From NCBI RefSeq assembly GCF_009903685.1, contig NZ_JAAABI010000002.1, forward strand, positions 744,001 through 808,000: a stretch of DNA of 64,000 nucleotides, read 5' to 3'. Made by a program: the position numbers and the translations under genes. Each line of letters opens with the position of its first letter. The stretch's first letter is position 1. Origin of the DNA: Flagellimonas ochracea. Lineage in GTDB: Bacteria; Bacteroidota; Bacteroidia; Flavobacteriales; Flavobacteriaceae. Below, one piece after another: positions 45,456-52,712 of this stretch. The notes beneath the pieces are model-generated. The model was not told the origin of the DNA and did no database searches. It worked only from the letters and a program-made list of their open reading frames with translations.

Positions 45456-46250
45456 TTAACCTTTTCTGATATCACTTATTTTTTCATACGAGGTTACAAT
45501 GCCCCTGATCAACGAAGAACTCAACCCTTGATGCTCCATTTCATTCAGTCCTTCAATGGTGCACCCTTTGGGTGTGGTGACCCTGTCAATTTCCTCCTCA
45601 GGATGATGTCCAGACTCTATTAACAGACTGGCAGCCCCATTGCATGTATGCATGGCCAGTTCTTGGGCTTCCTTCGAATCGAACCCCAATTGAATGGCTC
45701 CTTGCGTTGTGGCCCGAATCAATCGCATCCAAAAGGCGATACCACTGGCACAAATCACCGTCGCCGCTTGCATTTGCTCCTCTGGAATTTCCAATGTATG
45801 CCCCATTCGATTAAAAATGGCCTTGGCCAAATCGATACGTTTTTTACCCAATTCGTTACTACAGATGCACGTCATGGATTTCCCTACCGAAATGGCCGTA
45901 TTGGGCATACTTCGGATAATAAATTGGTCAGAGCCTATGATTTCCTCGATTTTTTGAATTCCAAATCCAGTGATGGTACTAATCACCACATGGTTTTCTT
46001 CCAAGAGGTCCTTGGTTTCTTCCAGAATGGAACCAAAGTGGCCCGGCTGCACGGCAAAAATGAGGATATCAGAGTTTTGAACGGCTAGCCTGTTATCCGA
46101 AGTGACAGTCACATTACCATACTTTTCAAACTCTTGGATTTCAGCGGTGTTTCTTTTTGTGAGGTACATGGTGGTGGCTCCATTACTATGTAAAATTCCC
46201 TTGGCAATGGCCAGTCCCAAGTTTCCTGCTCCTATAATTGCTATTTTCAT
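45456..46250 (-). CDS. proC: Pyrroline-5-carboxylate reductase
   Basis: 264 residues. The Rossmann start is IAIIGAGNLGLAIAKGI. IISTITG-type and MPNTAISVGKSMT segments follow near residue 90-120, and the C-terminal signature TTPKGCTIEGLNEMEHQGLSSSLIRGI near 225. It reduces pyrroline-5-carboxylate to proline with NADPH. Its place between argC and argD fits flavobacterial arginine operons, where glutamate semialdehyde or ornithine-derived intermediates may link to proline. Confidence 0.93.
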   Translation of the reverse strand: MKIAIIGAGNLGLAIAKGILHSNGATTMYLTKRNTAEIQEFEKYGNVTVTSDNRLAVQNSDILIFAVQPGHFGSILEETKDLLEENHVVISTITGFGIQKIEEIIGSDQFIIRSMPNTAISVGKSMTCICSNELGKKRIDLAKAIFNRMGHTLEIPEEQMQAATVICASGIAFWMRLIRATTQGAIQLGFDSKEAQELAMHTCNGAASLLIESGHHPEEEIDRVTTPKGCTIEGLNEMEHQGLSSSLIRGIVTSYEKISDIRKG

Positions 46251-46263
46251 GTTTTTTTTATTT

Positions 46264-46294
46264 AGTCATCTCGAGCGGAGTCGAGAGATGGATC
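46264..46294. repeat. Palindromic intergenic repeat (copy 3, partial)
   Basis: GTCATCTCGAGCGGAGTCGAGAGATGGATC in the argC-proC gap. CATCTCGA and TCGAGAGATG are inverted arms around GCGGAG. It resembles the left half of the other copies in this window. Confidence 0.6.
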
Positions 46295-46302
46295 TTTCTT
46301 TT

Positions 46303-47277
46303 TTAAAAAACTCCTGCTTTTAGTTTTAATCCCTCACCTTCATCAAACCCGAACATCAAATTCATGTTCTGAACCGCCTGTCCCGAGGCTCCTTTCAATA
46401 AATTATCTATTGCAGAGGTGATCAATAGCACATCTTCATGCTTGTGCAGGTGTATGTGGCAATTGTTGGTGTTTACCACCTGTTTAAGATGAATGGGCTC
46501 ATCCGAAAAATGTGTAAAAAGGGAGGTTGAATAAAAATCATCATATATTTTCCTTGCTTCTTCCAAAGAACCCTCAAATTGGGTATAGGCCGTCGCCAGA
46601 ATCCCTCTGGTAAAATTTCCCCTATTGGGCAGGAACAGTAATTTACCTATTTGGTTTCCAAACGACTTCAAACTTTCCCCAATCTCACCCAAATGTTGAT
46701 GGGTAAAGGGTTTGTACCAAGATATGTTGTTGTTCCTCCAACTGAAGTGTGAAGTTTCGGAAGGTTTTATGCCCGCACCTGTGCTTCCGGTCATCGCGTT
46801 GATATGCACTTCGTTGTCAAGTAACCCATCCTTTGCCAAGGGCAACAGGGCCAACTGAATAGCAGTGGCAAAACAGCCTGGATTAGCTATGGTCATGGCA
46901 TTTTTAATGTGCTCTTTATTCAACTCCGGGAGACCATAAACGAAGTGATTTCCGCCAAAAGCAGCATTTTCGCGCAGCCTGAAATCATTACTCAGATCAA
47001 TAATCTTGGTTTTGGTGGCAAAAGTATTTTCGCTTAAGAACTTCATGGAATTGCCATGCCCCAAACACAGGAATACAACATCCACGTCTGGGTTGATTTG
47101 CCCAGTGAACCCTAAATCGGTCAGACCCAAAAGATCCTGATGTGCAGAAGCGATTGGTTTCCCTGCCCTTGTTGTACTGAACACAAAGTCAATTTCTGTC
47201 TCGGCATGATTTAACAAAAGCCGGATTAATTCACCTCCTGTGTATCCCGAACCTCCTATGATTCCAGCTTTAATCAT
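46303..47277 (-). CDS. argC: N-acetyl-gamma-glutamyl-phosphate reductase
   Basis: 324 residues. NADP-binding start AGIIGGSGYTGGELIRLLL, then VFLCLGHGNSMKFL, and the active-site Cys in NPGCFATAIQLALLPLAKDGL near residue 135. TGSTGAGIKPSETSHF and HIHLHKHEDVLLITSAIDNLLKGASGQAVQNMN follow. It reduces acylglutamyl phosphate to the semialdehyde. Length fits the short (type 1) family. Overlaps the argG stop by 8 bases. Confidence 0.95.
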   Translation of the reverse strand: MIKAGIIGGSGYTGGELIRLLLNHAETEIDFVFSTTRAGKPIASAHQDLLGLTDLGFTGQINPDVDVVFLCLGHGNSMKFLSENTFATKTKIIDLSNDFRLRENAAFGGNHFVYGLPELNKEHIKNAMTIANPGCFATAIQLALLPLAKDGLLDNEVHINAMTGSTGAGIKPSETSHFSWRNNNISWYKPFTHQHLGEIGESLKSFGNQIGKLLFLPNRGNFTRGILATAYTQFEGSLEEARKIYDDFYSTSLFTHFSDEPIHLKQVVNTNNCHIHLHKHEDVLLITSAIDNLLKGASGQAVQNMNLMFGFDEGEGLKLKAGVF

Positions 47278-48460
47278 TTCCTTGATTTACATGGTTTGCA
47301 ATTTTTCCCGAATTGGAAAGTATTTTGATGAATCCTTTGGCATCATCTGCGGTCCAACCTTTATTGACTTCCCCGTAACTTCCAAAGGAAGCATTCATCA
47401 AATCGTGTTTTGAGGTAATCCCGTTCAACTCAAATCGGTAAGGATGGAGTGTCACGAAAATCTCACCCGAAACATTCTTTTGGGTATCGGCCAGAAAGGC
47501 TTCAATGTTCCGCATCACTTCGTCCAAATAGTTGCCCTCATGGAGCAACATACCATAAAAATTACCCAATTGCTCTTTTTGGTATTGTTGCCACTTGCTC
47601 AGCGTATGTTTTTCCAATAAGTGGTGGGCTTTTATAATTATTAAGGGAGCTGCGGCTTCAAACCCTACCCTGCCCTTTATTCCAATGATGGTATCGCCTA
47701 CATGAATATCCCTGCCAATGGCATATTTTGACGCAATGGCGGACAACTTTTCAATATTGGCAACGGGACTGTCTTCTTCACCATCCAGAGCAACCAATTC
47801 CCCTTTTTCGAATGTCAACCTCAGTTCCTTGGGAATCTCTTTTTCCAAAGGATTTGGATAGGCATTTTCTGGGAGGGGTAGATGTGAGGTCAGGGTTTCA
47901 TCACCCCCCACAGAGGTGCCCCAGAGTCCTTTATTGATGGAATACTTGGCCTTTTCCCAAGAGTAGTCAATACCGTTTTGCTGTAAATAATTTATTTCTT
48001 CCTCTCGAGCAAGTTGATTGTCGCGAATAGGAGTGATGATTTCAATTTCTGGCGCCATGATTTGAAAAATCATGTCAAATCGAACTTGATCATTACCAGC
48101 CCCTGTACTACCATGTGCAATATATTTTGCCCCAAGTTTTTTGGCATGATCTACAAGCTCTATAGCCTGAACGATTCGTTCAGCGCTCACGGAGAGCGGA
48201 TAGGTATTGTTTCTGAGCACATTTCCAAAGATGAGGTATTTCACCACTTTCTCGTAGAAATTGGAAACGGCATCTATCGACGTGTAGGAAGATGCGCCCA
48301 AAGCCAGCGCCTTCTGTTCTATTTGAGCGATTTCAGCTTTGCTGAAGCCTCCAGTGTTTACGCTCACGGCATGTACTTCATACCCTTTTTCTTGGGATAA
48401 ATATTTGGCGCAATACGATGTGTCGAGTCCTCCGCTATATGCTAATACTAATTTTTTCAT
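47270..48460 (-). CDS. argG: Argininosuccinate synthase
   Basis: About 396 residues from the ATG at 48460 (MKKLVLAYSGGLDTSYC). An ATG 5 codons upstream is possible. The N-type ATP pyrophosphatase loop AYSGGLDTS is at the start, with IAHGSTGAGNDQVRFD near residue 111 and KGRVGFEAAAP near 260. It joins citrulline and aspartate. Length matches the 400-residue bacterial class. Second gene of the operon, 81 bases after the GNAT gene with a degenerate repeat between. Confidence 0.95.
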   Translation of the reverse strand: MKKLVLAYSGGLDTSYCAKYLSQEKGYEVHAVSVNTGGFSKAEIAQIEQKALALGASSYTSIDAVSNFYEKVVKYLIFGNVLRNNTYPLSVSAERIVQAIELVDHAKKLGAKYIAHGSTGAGNDQVRFDMIFQIMAPEIEIITPIRDNQLAREEEINYLQQNGIDYSWEKAKYSINKGLWGTSVGGDETLTSHLPLPENAYPNPLEKEIPKELRLTFEKGELVALDGEEDSPVANIEKLSAIASKYAIGRDIHVGDTIIGIKGRVGFEAAAPLIIIKAHHLLEKHTLSKWQQYQKEQLGNFYGMLLHEGNYLDEVMRNIEAFLADTQKNVSGEIFVTLHPYRFELNGITSKHDLMNASFGSYGEVNKGWTADDAKGFIKILSNSGKIANHVNQGND

Positions 48461-48503
48461 GTCTTGTTTATTCAATTTCTGTTGTTATATTGTACACAGT
48501 GGA

Positions 48504-48540
48504 GATGTGATGTTGTTCTCGACCGCGCCCAAAAGGACAT
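48504..48540. repeat. Degenerate palindromic intergenic repeat (copy 4)
   Basis: GATGTTGTTCTCGACCGCGCCCAAAAGGACATC in the GNAT-argG gap. GATGT and ACATC are inverted ends and TTCTCGACCGCG resembles an arm of the other copies. Much decayed, so the assignment is tentative. Confidence 0.35.
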
Positions 48541-48541
48541 C

Positions 48542-49156
48542 TTATTTCAATTTCTTTTTAAGGAATAGGGTTTCTTTCATTTTTTTGAGTCTTTGAAAGG
48601 CTCTTCCATTAATTTTTCTCGGATCTGATTTTTTTGCGTGTGGGTCATACAACATTCCAGTGCACAGACACATTTTTTGTTCGGTTCGGGTCAAAATGTC
48701 AAAATTCTTACAGGTTTGGCAACCTTTCCAGAACTCGGGGTCATCGGTCAGCTCGGAAAAGGTGACTGGTTTGTAGCCAAGTTCGTAGTTCATTTTCATG
48801 ACAGCCAACCCGGTGGTGATCCCAAAGATTTTGGCATCGGGGAATTTTTTTCGGGACAGCTCAAAAACGGCTTTTTTTATTTTTTTGGCCAATCCCTGGT
48901 TCCTGAAATCGGGATGAACAATTAGGCCAGAATTGGCTACAAAGTTTTTGTTTCCCCAGACTTCGATGTAACAAAAACCGGCAAACTTTTCACCTTCCAA
49001 AGCAATAATGGCGTTGCCGTTTTGCAAACGTTTTATGATGTATTCGGGAGTACGCCTCGCAATACCGGTACCTCGAACCTTGGCAGATTCGGTTATGGTG
49101 TCGCTTATGATCTGTGCATACTTAAAATGTGATTCGTTGGCAATTACAATTTCCAT
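48542..49156 (-). CDS. GNAT acetyltransferase heading the arginine operon (candidate N-acylglutamate synthase)
   Basis: 204 residues. GNAT fold: AGFCYIEVWG strand, then NSGLIVHPDFRNQGLAKKIKKAVFELSRKKFP, with the acetyl-CoA loop read as R-N-Q-G-L-A near residue 88, then LAVMKMNYELGYKPVTFSEL. The C-terminal tail has a Cys cluster, CQTCKNF and MCLCTGM (C-x2-C, C-x-C), which may bind a metal. No argJ or classic argA is in the operon, so this is the best candidate for acetylating glutamate. That role follows from position, not from a diagnostic motif. Confidence 0.75.
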   Translation of the reverse strand: MEIVIANESHFKYAQIISDTITESAKVRGTGIARRTPEYIIKRLQNGNAIIALEGEKFAGFCYIEVWGNKNFVANSGLIVHPDFRNQGLAKKIKKAVFELSRKKFPDAKIFGITTGLAVMKMNYELGYKPVTFSELTDDPEFWKGCQTCKNFDILTRTEQKMCLCTGMLYDPHAKKSDPRKINGRAFQRLKKMKETLFLKKKLK

Positions 49157-49358
49157 TGCAAGCGTTTAAACTGAAAAAAATATTGAAAACTTTGGTTGTG
49201 TTGCGGAAATGGACTCACCTATTTCCATGAATGAAGTGCACCCTTACGGGCGACGGCGTGGAGCGAATGGACGTACTGGAGCAGGGCTGCTCAAGGTGAA
49301 TATTATGTACTCTAGTCCTTTCATGATGGAATAAATGTACAAATTAATTCCAATTGGC

Positions 49359-50735
49359 CTAAGCGTCGGGCCAATTTTTGAAGAAATATAACTTTTTGAT
49401 GTCATAACCCAACATTTCATAAATGAACAGGCCCATCACCAAAATATATTCAATGGCCAGGAGCCATAGGTTTTCAGCATAATCGGGATTGGAGTAGGCA
49501 TAATAACTCAAAATAACCAGAAATGACCACAGGATGGGAAACTTATATTTGGTGAACATGCCCAAGCCCAAAAGAAATATCAGGTACCAGGGATGCACGG
49601 TACTGGAAAGCAAATAGTATGCGCTCAATGCCAACAGCATAGAGATTATTACACTCTGCAATGAGTCATTCTTTCGAAGAAAGGATATAAGTAAGATAAT
49701 TGCTATGGTGAAACCAATCACAATGGTGCCGTAGACTTCAATCAGTTCCCAGGGCTTGGCCTTAAAAAAGTCAACGGCGATTATTTTGACAAGATTATAG
49801 ATGCCGGCATTGAACTCGAAATTGGAAAACCACAACCCCACGGTTTCGGAATAATGGTCAATAAAGGTTGATGCGTAAAAAGGAAGCAGTAGGAGAATAC
49901 AGCCAACCCCAACGGAAATATAAAAGAGCAGACTTCTTTTAAACCCAAAAAACTTAAGGAAAATGGGTAAAAACAACAGGGGGATAAGCTTTACCATAAT
50001 GGAAATAGCATATACTGGGGCTGCCCAAAGCCATTTGTTTTTGGATATTAGGTATATGGACAAAATAAAGAAAAAGAGCATTACTCCTTCAAAATGAAGA
50101 TTTCCAGTGAGTTCAATAATGACGAGGGGATTTAGGAAGTACCAGAAAATATTATGGGTAGGCTTGTCAAGATGTTGAAGCAGCTTCCTTCCCCAAAAAA
50201 GAATTCCAATATCGGCCAAGATTATGGTCGCCCGCATAACGATTATGGAACCCAGCAGGTTTCCATTACTTATTAGGGAAGCCAAGGCGAATATTACTTG
50301 GTTAACAGGGGGATAATTGCTGTAGTGTTTGGCACTCAGTTCTCCCATACCATCAACCAGGTTGTGTGCGTTGGGAAAGATCAGTTGGTTTTGCGCTAAA
50401 ATTTCGTTTGGCGTGAACAGATAAGGATTGATACCATTATTGATAAGCTCCCCGTCCCAGATGAACCGATAAAAATCTTGGGAGAGGTTAGGTTCCGCAG
50501 AGAAAAAAACCAATCGAAAGAGCACTCCGGCAATCAAAAGAAAGTTGAAGTTCCAATGTTGAAGTTGTATGAGTTTATAGTAAAAGTAGAATGCTCCTGT
50601 GTAGAGCATAAGGAGTTTTATGAAGTCGGCGCGATTTAAATCGTATCCAAAACTCCAATAAAAGACTACACTGCCCAACGTAAAAAGCAAAGGGTATTTA
50701 TGGAGTTTCCAGAACGTTATTATTTTATGGGCCAT
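49359..50735 (-). CDS. Polytopic membrane glycosyltransferase (GT-C, GT87/mannosyltransferase-like)
   Basis: About 458 residues. I chose the ATG at 50735; an in-frame GTG lies four codons upstream. There are some 11-13 hydrophobic helices. The first large loop has NLSQDFYRFIWDGELINNGINPYLFTP, with the acidic and Arg residues typical of GT-C enzymes that use lipid-phosphate sugar donors. HPWYLIFLLGLG near residue 383 resembles the mannosyltransferase C-terminal motif. Sugar and acceptor are unknown, with mannose likely by family. A gap with a long hairpin separates it from the GyrI-like gene upstream. Confidence 0.75.
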   Translation of the reverse strand: MAHKIITFWKLHKYPLLFTLGSVVFYWSFGYDLNRADFIKLLMLYTGAFYFYYKLIQLQHWNFNFLLIAGVLFRLVFFSAEPNLSQDFYRFIWDGELINNGINPYLFTPNEILAQNQLIFPNAHNLVDGMGELSAKHYSNYPPVNQVIFALASLISNGNLLGSIIVMRATIILADIGILFWGRKLLQHLDKPTHNIFWYFLNPLVIIELTGNLHFEGVMLFFFILSIYLISKNKWLWAAPVYAISIMVKLIPLLFLPIFLKFFGFKRSLLFYISVGVGCILLLLPFYASTFIDHYSETVGLWFSNFEFNAGIYNLVKIIAVDFFKAKPWELIEVYGTIVIGFTIAIILLISFLRKNDSLQSVIISMLLALSAYYLLSSTVHPWYLIFLLGLGMFTKYKFPILWSFLVILSYYAYSNPDYAENLWLLAIEYILVMGLFIYEMLGYDIKKLYFFKNWPDA

Positions 50736-50789
50736 TGCCAACGACACTTCTTAGGTCGGCAATAAATATAAATAATATTGAATTGGGAG

Positions 50790-50846
50790 TGCTATCCTGC
50801 CATCTAATGGCAATGGCCTGTGCAAAACCCAGTTGGCAGGATAGCA
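50790..50846. repeat. 13-bp perfect inverted repeat between GyrI-like and GT-C genes
   Basis: TGCTATCCTGCCA (50790-50802) and TGGCAGGATAGCA (50834-50846) are exact inverted copies around 31 bases. GGAG before the left arm pairs with CTCC after the right arm across a 4-base bulge. It starts just after the GyrI-like stop on the minus strand. No T-run follows, so it is not a standard terminator; a processing or stability hairpin is possible. Confidence 0.6.
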
Positions 50847-50853
50847 GTTACTC

Positions 50854-51312
50854 CTATACGGTTGCCACCAAAATCTCGGCTTCACCGTTCGTAGGGTTCA
50901 TGGCTTTTTCTCCATAAATTTCAATGTCCGTGGTAAAGGTGCGATTTAAATCGGTGTTCCATATTTCCATCCAGGTGTTGATGATGGCATCCTTGGTCAA
51001 GTCGCCTTTGGCGATGAATTGGGTATAGTTGGACTCGGGTACGATTTTTACGGTCATATCCTCGGGGATATTGTCCAAACTGGACACATTACAACCAATG
51101 ACCACGGTATAGGGTTGGGTTTGATTTCCTTCGTAATCCGTGTATATGGCATAAATGGTATGGTCCACTTTGTTTGGGATGCGATTCATGATGTTTTCAG
51201 CCATGAATTTCTCCCATAAATTTGGGATGTCCTTGTCACCTTTTCCGGGTTCGTTTGAGGTTCTGGTTGCGATTCCAACAATGGTCAATTCTTCTTTTTT
51301 TGTGTTTGTCAT
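50854..51312 (-). CDS. Stand-alone GyrI-like / AraC effector-binding domain protein
   Basis: 152 residues forming a single GyrI-like small-molecule-binding domain. It shows LTIVGIATRTSN at the start, NLWEKFMAENIMNRIPNK, TIYAIYTDYEGNQTQPYTVVIGC, and the last motif FTTDIEIYGEKAMNPTNGEAEILVAT. There is no DNA-binding region and no signal. These single domains are often encoded next to WYL/YafY-type regulators. Here such a regulator lies on the same strand 3.5 kb upstream, with a plus-strand cassette in between. Confidence 0.8.
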   Translation of the reverse strand: MTNTKKEELTIVGIATRTSNEPGKGDKDIPNLWEKFMAENIMNRIPNKVDHTIYAIYTDYEGNQTQPYTVVIGCNVSSLDNIPEDMTVKIVPESNYTQFIAKGDLTKDAIINTWMEIWNTDLNRTFTTDIEIYGEKAMNPTNGEAEILVATV

Positions 51313-51620
51313 GATGTTGTATTTTTAGATTTGCCCAAAAATATTCTCAGTTGATGACAAGGGTATGTCAGGGGTGTTTGAAATGGATCAATTCATCTCT
51401 TGTTTTCATCAAGTGCATCCGGATTTATAAGTTGAAAATCGGTAACTTCACTTATCGGACGATATACTTCATTAAAACGAAGCATATCTTAATTGTTACA
51501 GTCAATTTTGACCCACCGATTATTATCTTGGCAACACGCTACACTACCCTTCCATTCTACCTTCAAATCTTTTCTCCTATTTCTTGAAGTACAAGTTTTC
51601 ACTTAAATCAAAACCACAAA

Positions 51621-51660
51621 TTTGCATATTGTTGTCGTGTATATTATATTTGCGACAACA
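51621..51660 (+). promoter_or_regulatory. Promoter with overlapping MarR-type operator
   Basis: TTTG (51621-51624), 20 bases, TATATTTG (51645-51652) is an exact Bacteroidota promoter. The -7 box lies between inverted copies TGTTGTCG (51630-51637) and CGACAACA (51653-51660). A protein bound there would block the promoter. The MarR gene begins 20 bases downstream, so self-repression is likely. The rest of the 368-base gap (51313-51680) shows no gene. Confidence 0.7.
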
Positions 51661-51680
51661 TTTTAATCAATGGAAATTAT

Positions 51681-52139
51681 ATGAAGCATGAGCCAGACCC
51701 CGATAAGCCCGAAAATGATTTAGGCTTTTTACTATGGCAGATAACCATGACTTGGCAAAGAAAGTTAAATAGAGCTTTAGATGAAATTGATTTAACGCAC
51801 ACTCAATTCGCTATTATATCAGCGCTAAGGTCTTTGCTCAAAGAATCGAATACTGTTACACAAAAATCTATTGCAGAACGAAGTAATACCGATACTATGA
51901 TGGTTTCTAAAGTGCTTCGAACTCTTGAGAAAAAAGGCTTCGTAGAAAGAAAAGAGCACGAAACAGATACCAGGGCAAAATGTGTATTTCTTACATCAAA
52001 AGGAATAAAAACTTTTAAGCATGCCTTTAAAATCACTTCGGCAGCCAATCAAGATTTTTTAAGTAAACTATCAGATAAAGATAAGTTTATCAAGGAGTTA
52101 CAAAATATAGTGCGAATTGATAAAATATTCAATAAATAA
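51681..52139 (+). CDS. MarR-family transcriptional regulator
   Basis: 152 residues with the MarR winged helix: LNRALDEIDLTHTQFAIISALRSLL, then TQKSIAERSNTDTMMVSKVLRTLEKKGFVERKEHETDTRAKCVFLTSKG, with the wing DTRAK. It is the first gene of a plus-strand cassette and probably controls it through the palindrome on its promoter. A 4-codon frame (ATG at 51670, ending TGA) overlaps its ATG. No sign of a truncated end. Confidence 0.9.
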   Translation: MKHEPDPDKPENDLGFLLWQITMTWQRKLNRALDEIDLTHTQFAIISALRSLLKESNTVTQKSIAERSNTDTMMVSKVLRTLEKKGFVERKEHETDTRAKCVFLTSKGIKTFKHAFKITSAANQDFLSKLSDKDKFIKELQNIVRIDKIFNK

Positions 52140-52144
52140 CAGAT

Positions 52145-52660
52145 ATGGAGCTAAATAACAGACAAATAAGTTTAAAAGCTAGGGTACTACATCGCTATTT
52201 GGGGTTTTTCTTATCTGGTGTAATGGCGATGTATGCCATTAGTGGCATCATTATGATTTTTAGAGAAACGAATTTTTTAAAAACAGAAACCGTTGAAACC
52301 CGACAATTAGAACCTAATCTAACAGGTGGAGAATTAAGTCCAAAGCTGCGAATGGGTGTAAAAGTGGAGAAGCAAGAAGGTGATGTCTTATATTTCAAGG
52401 AAGGTAATTATAATCAAGCGACGGGAGTGGCGACCGTTAAAAAAATGAAATTGCCATTTGTACTTGAAAAGATGGAACGACTACACAAAGCAACTACAAA
52501 TAGTCCATTCTATTTTTTCAATATCTTTTTTGGTTTGTCATTACTCTTTTTTGTACTCTCGGCATTTTGGATGTTTTTACCCAGTATGCCCATTTTTAAA
52601 AAAGGCTTAAACTATGCAATTGGTGGTATGATACTGACGCTTATCATGTTGTTCTTCTAG
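52145..52660 (+). CDS. PepSY-associated transmembrane (PepSY_TM) protein
   Basis: 171 residues with three membrane helices (about 14-37, 116-140, 150-170). The first carries RVLHRYLGFFLSGVMAMYAISGIIM, the usual opening of PepSY_TM proteins; a soluble periplasmic stretch follows. It is much shorter than full PepSY_TM iron-uptake partners (about 370 residues), so it is a mini-version. Spaced 5 bases from marR and 52 bases from the GH3 gene. Function unknown. Confidence 0.75.
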   Translation: MELNNRQISLKARVLHRYLGFFLSGVMAMYAISGIIMIFRETNFLKTETVETRQLEPNLTGGELSPKLRMGVKVEKQEGDVLYFKEGNYNQATGVATVKKMKLPFVLEKMERLHKATTNSPFYFFNIFFGLSLLFFVLSAFWMFLPSMPIFKKGLNYAIGGMILTLIMLFF

Positions 52661-52712
52661 GGAATGACTTCTTTTTAAAATATAAATAGATTAATACTAA
52701 TTCGATAAAATT

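Noticed and set aside
40113..49156. Damaged arginine operon because of intergenic palindromes
   Set aside because: All nine reading frames are full length with intact motifs; the repeats lie only in the gaps.
49157..49358. Possible tRNA or small RNA in the gap before the GNAT gene
   Set aside because: No cloverleaf, no CCA-type end and no terminator; I see nothing supportable there.
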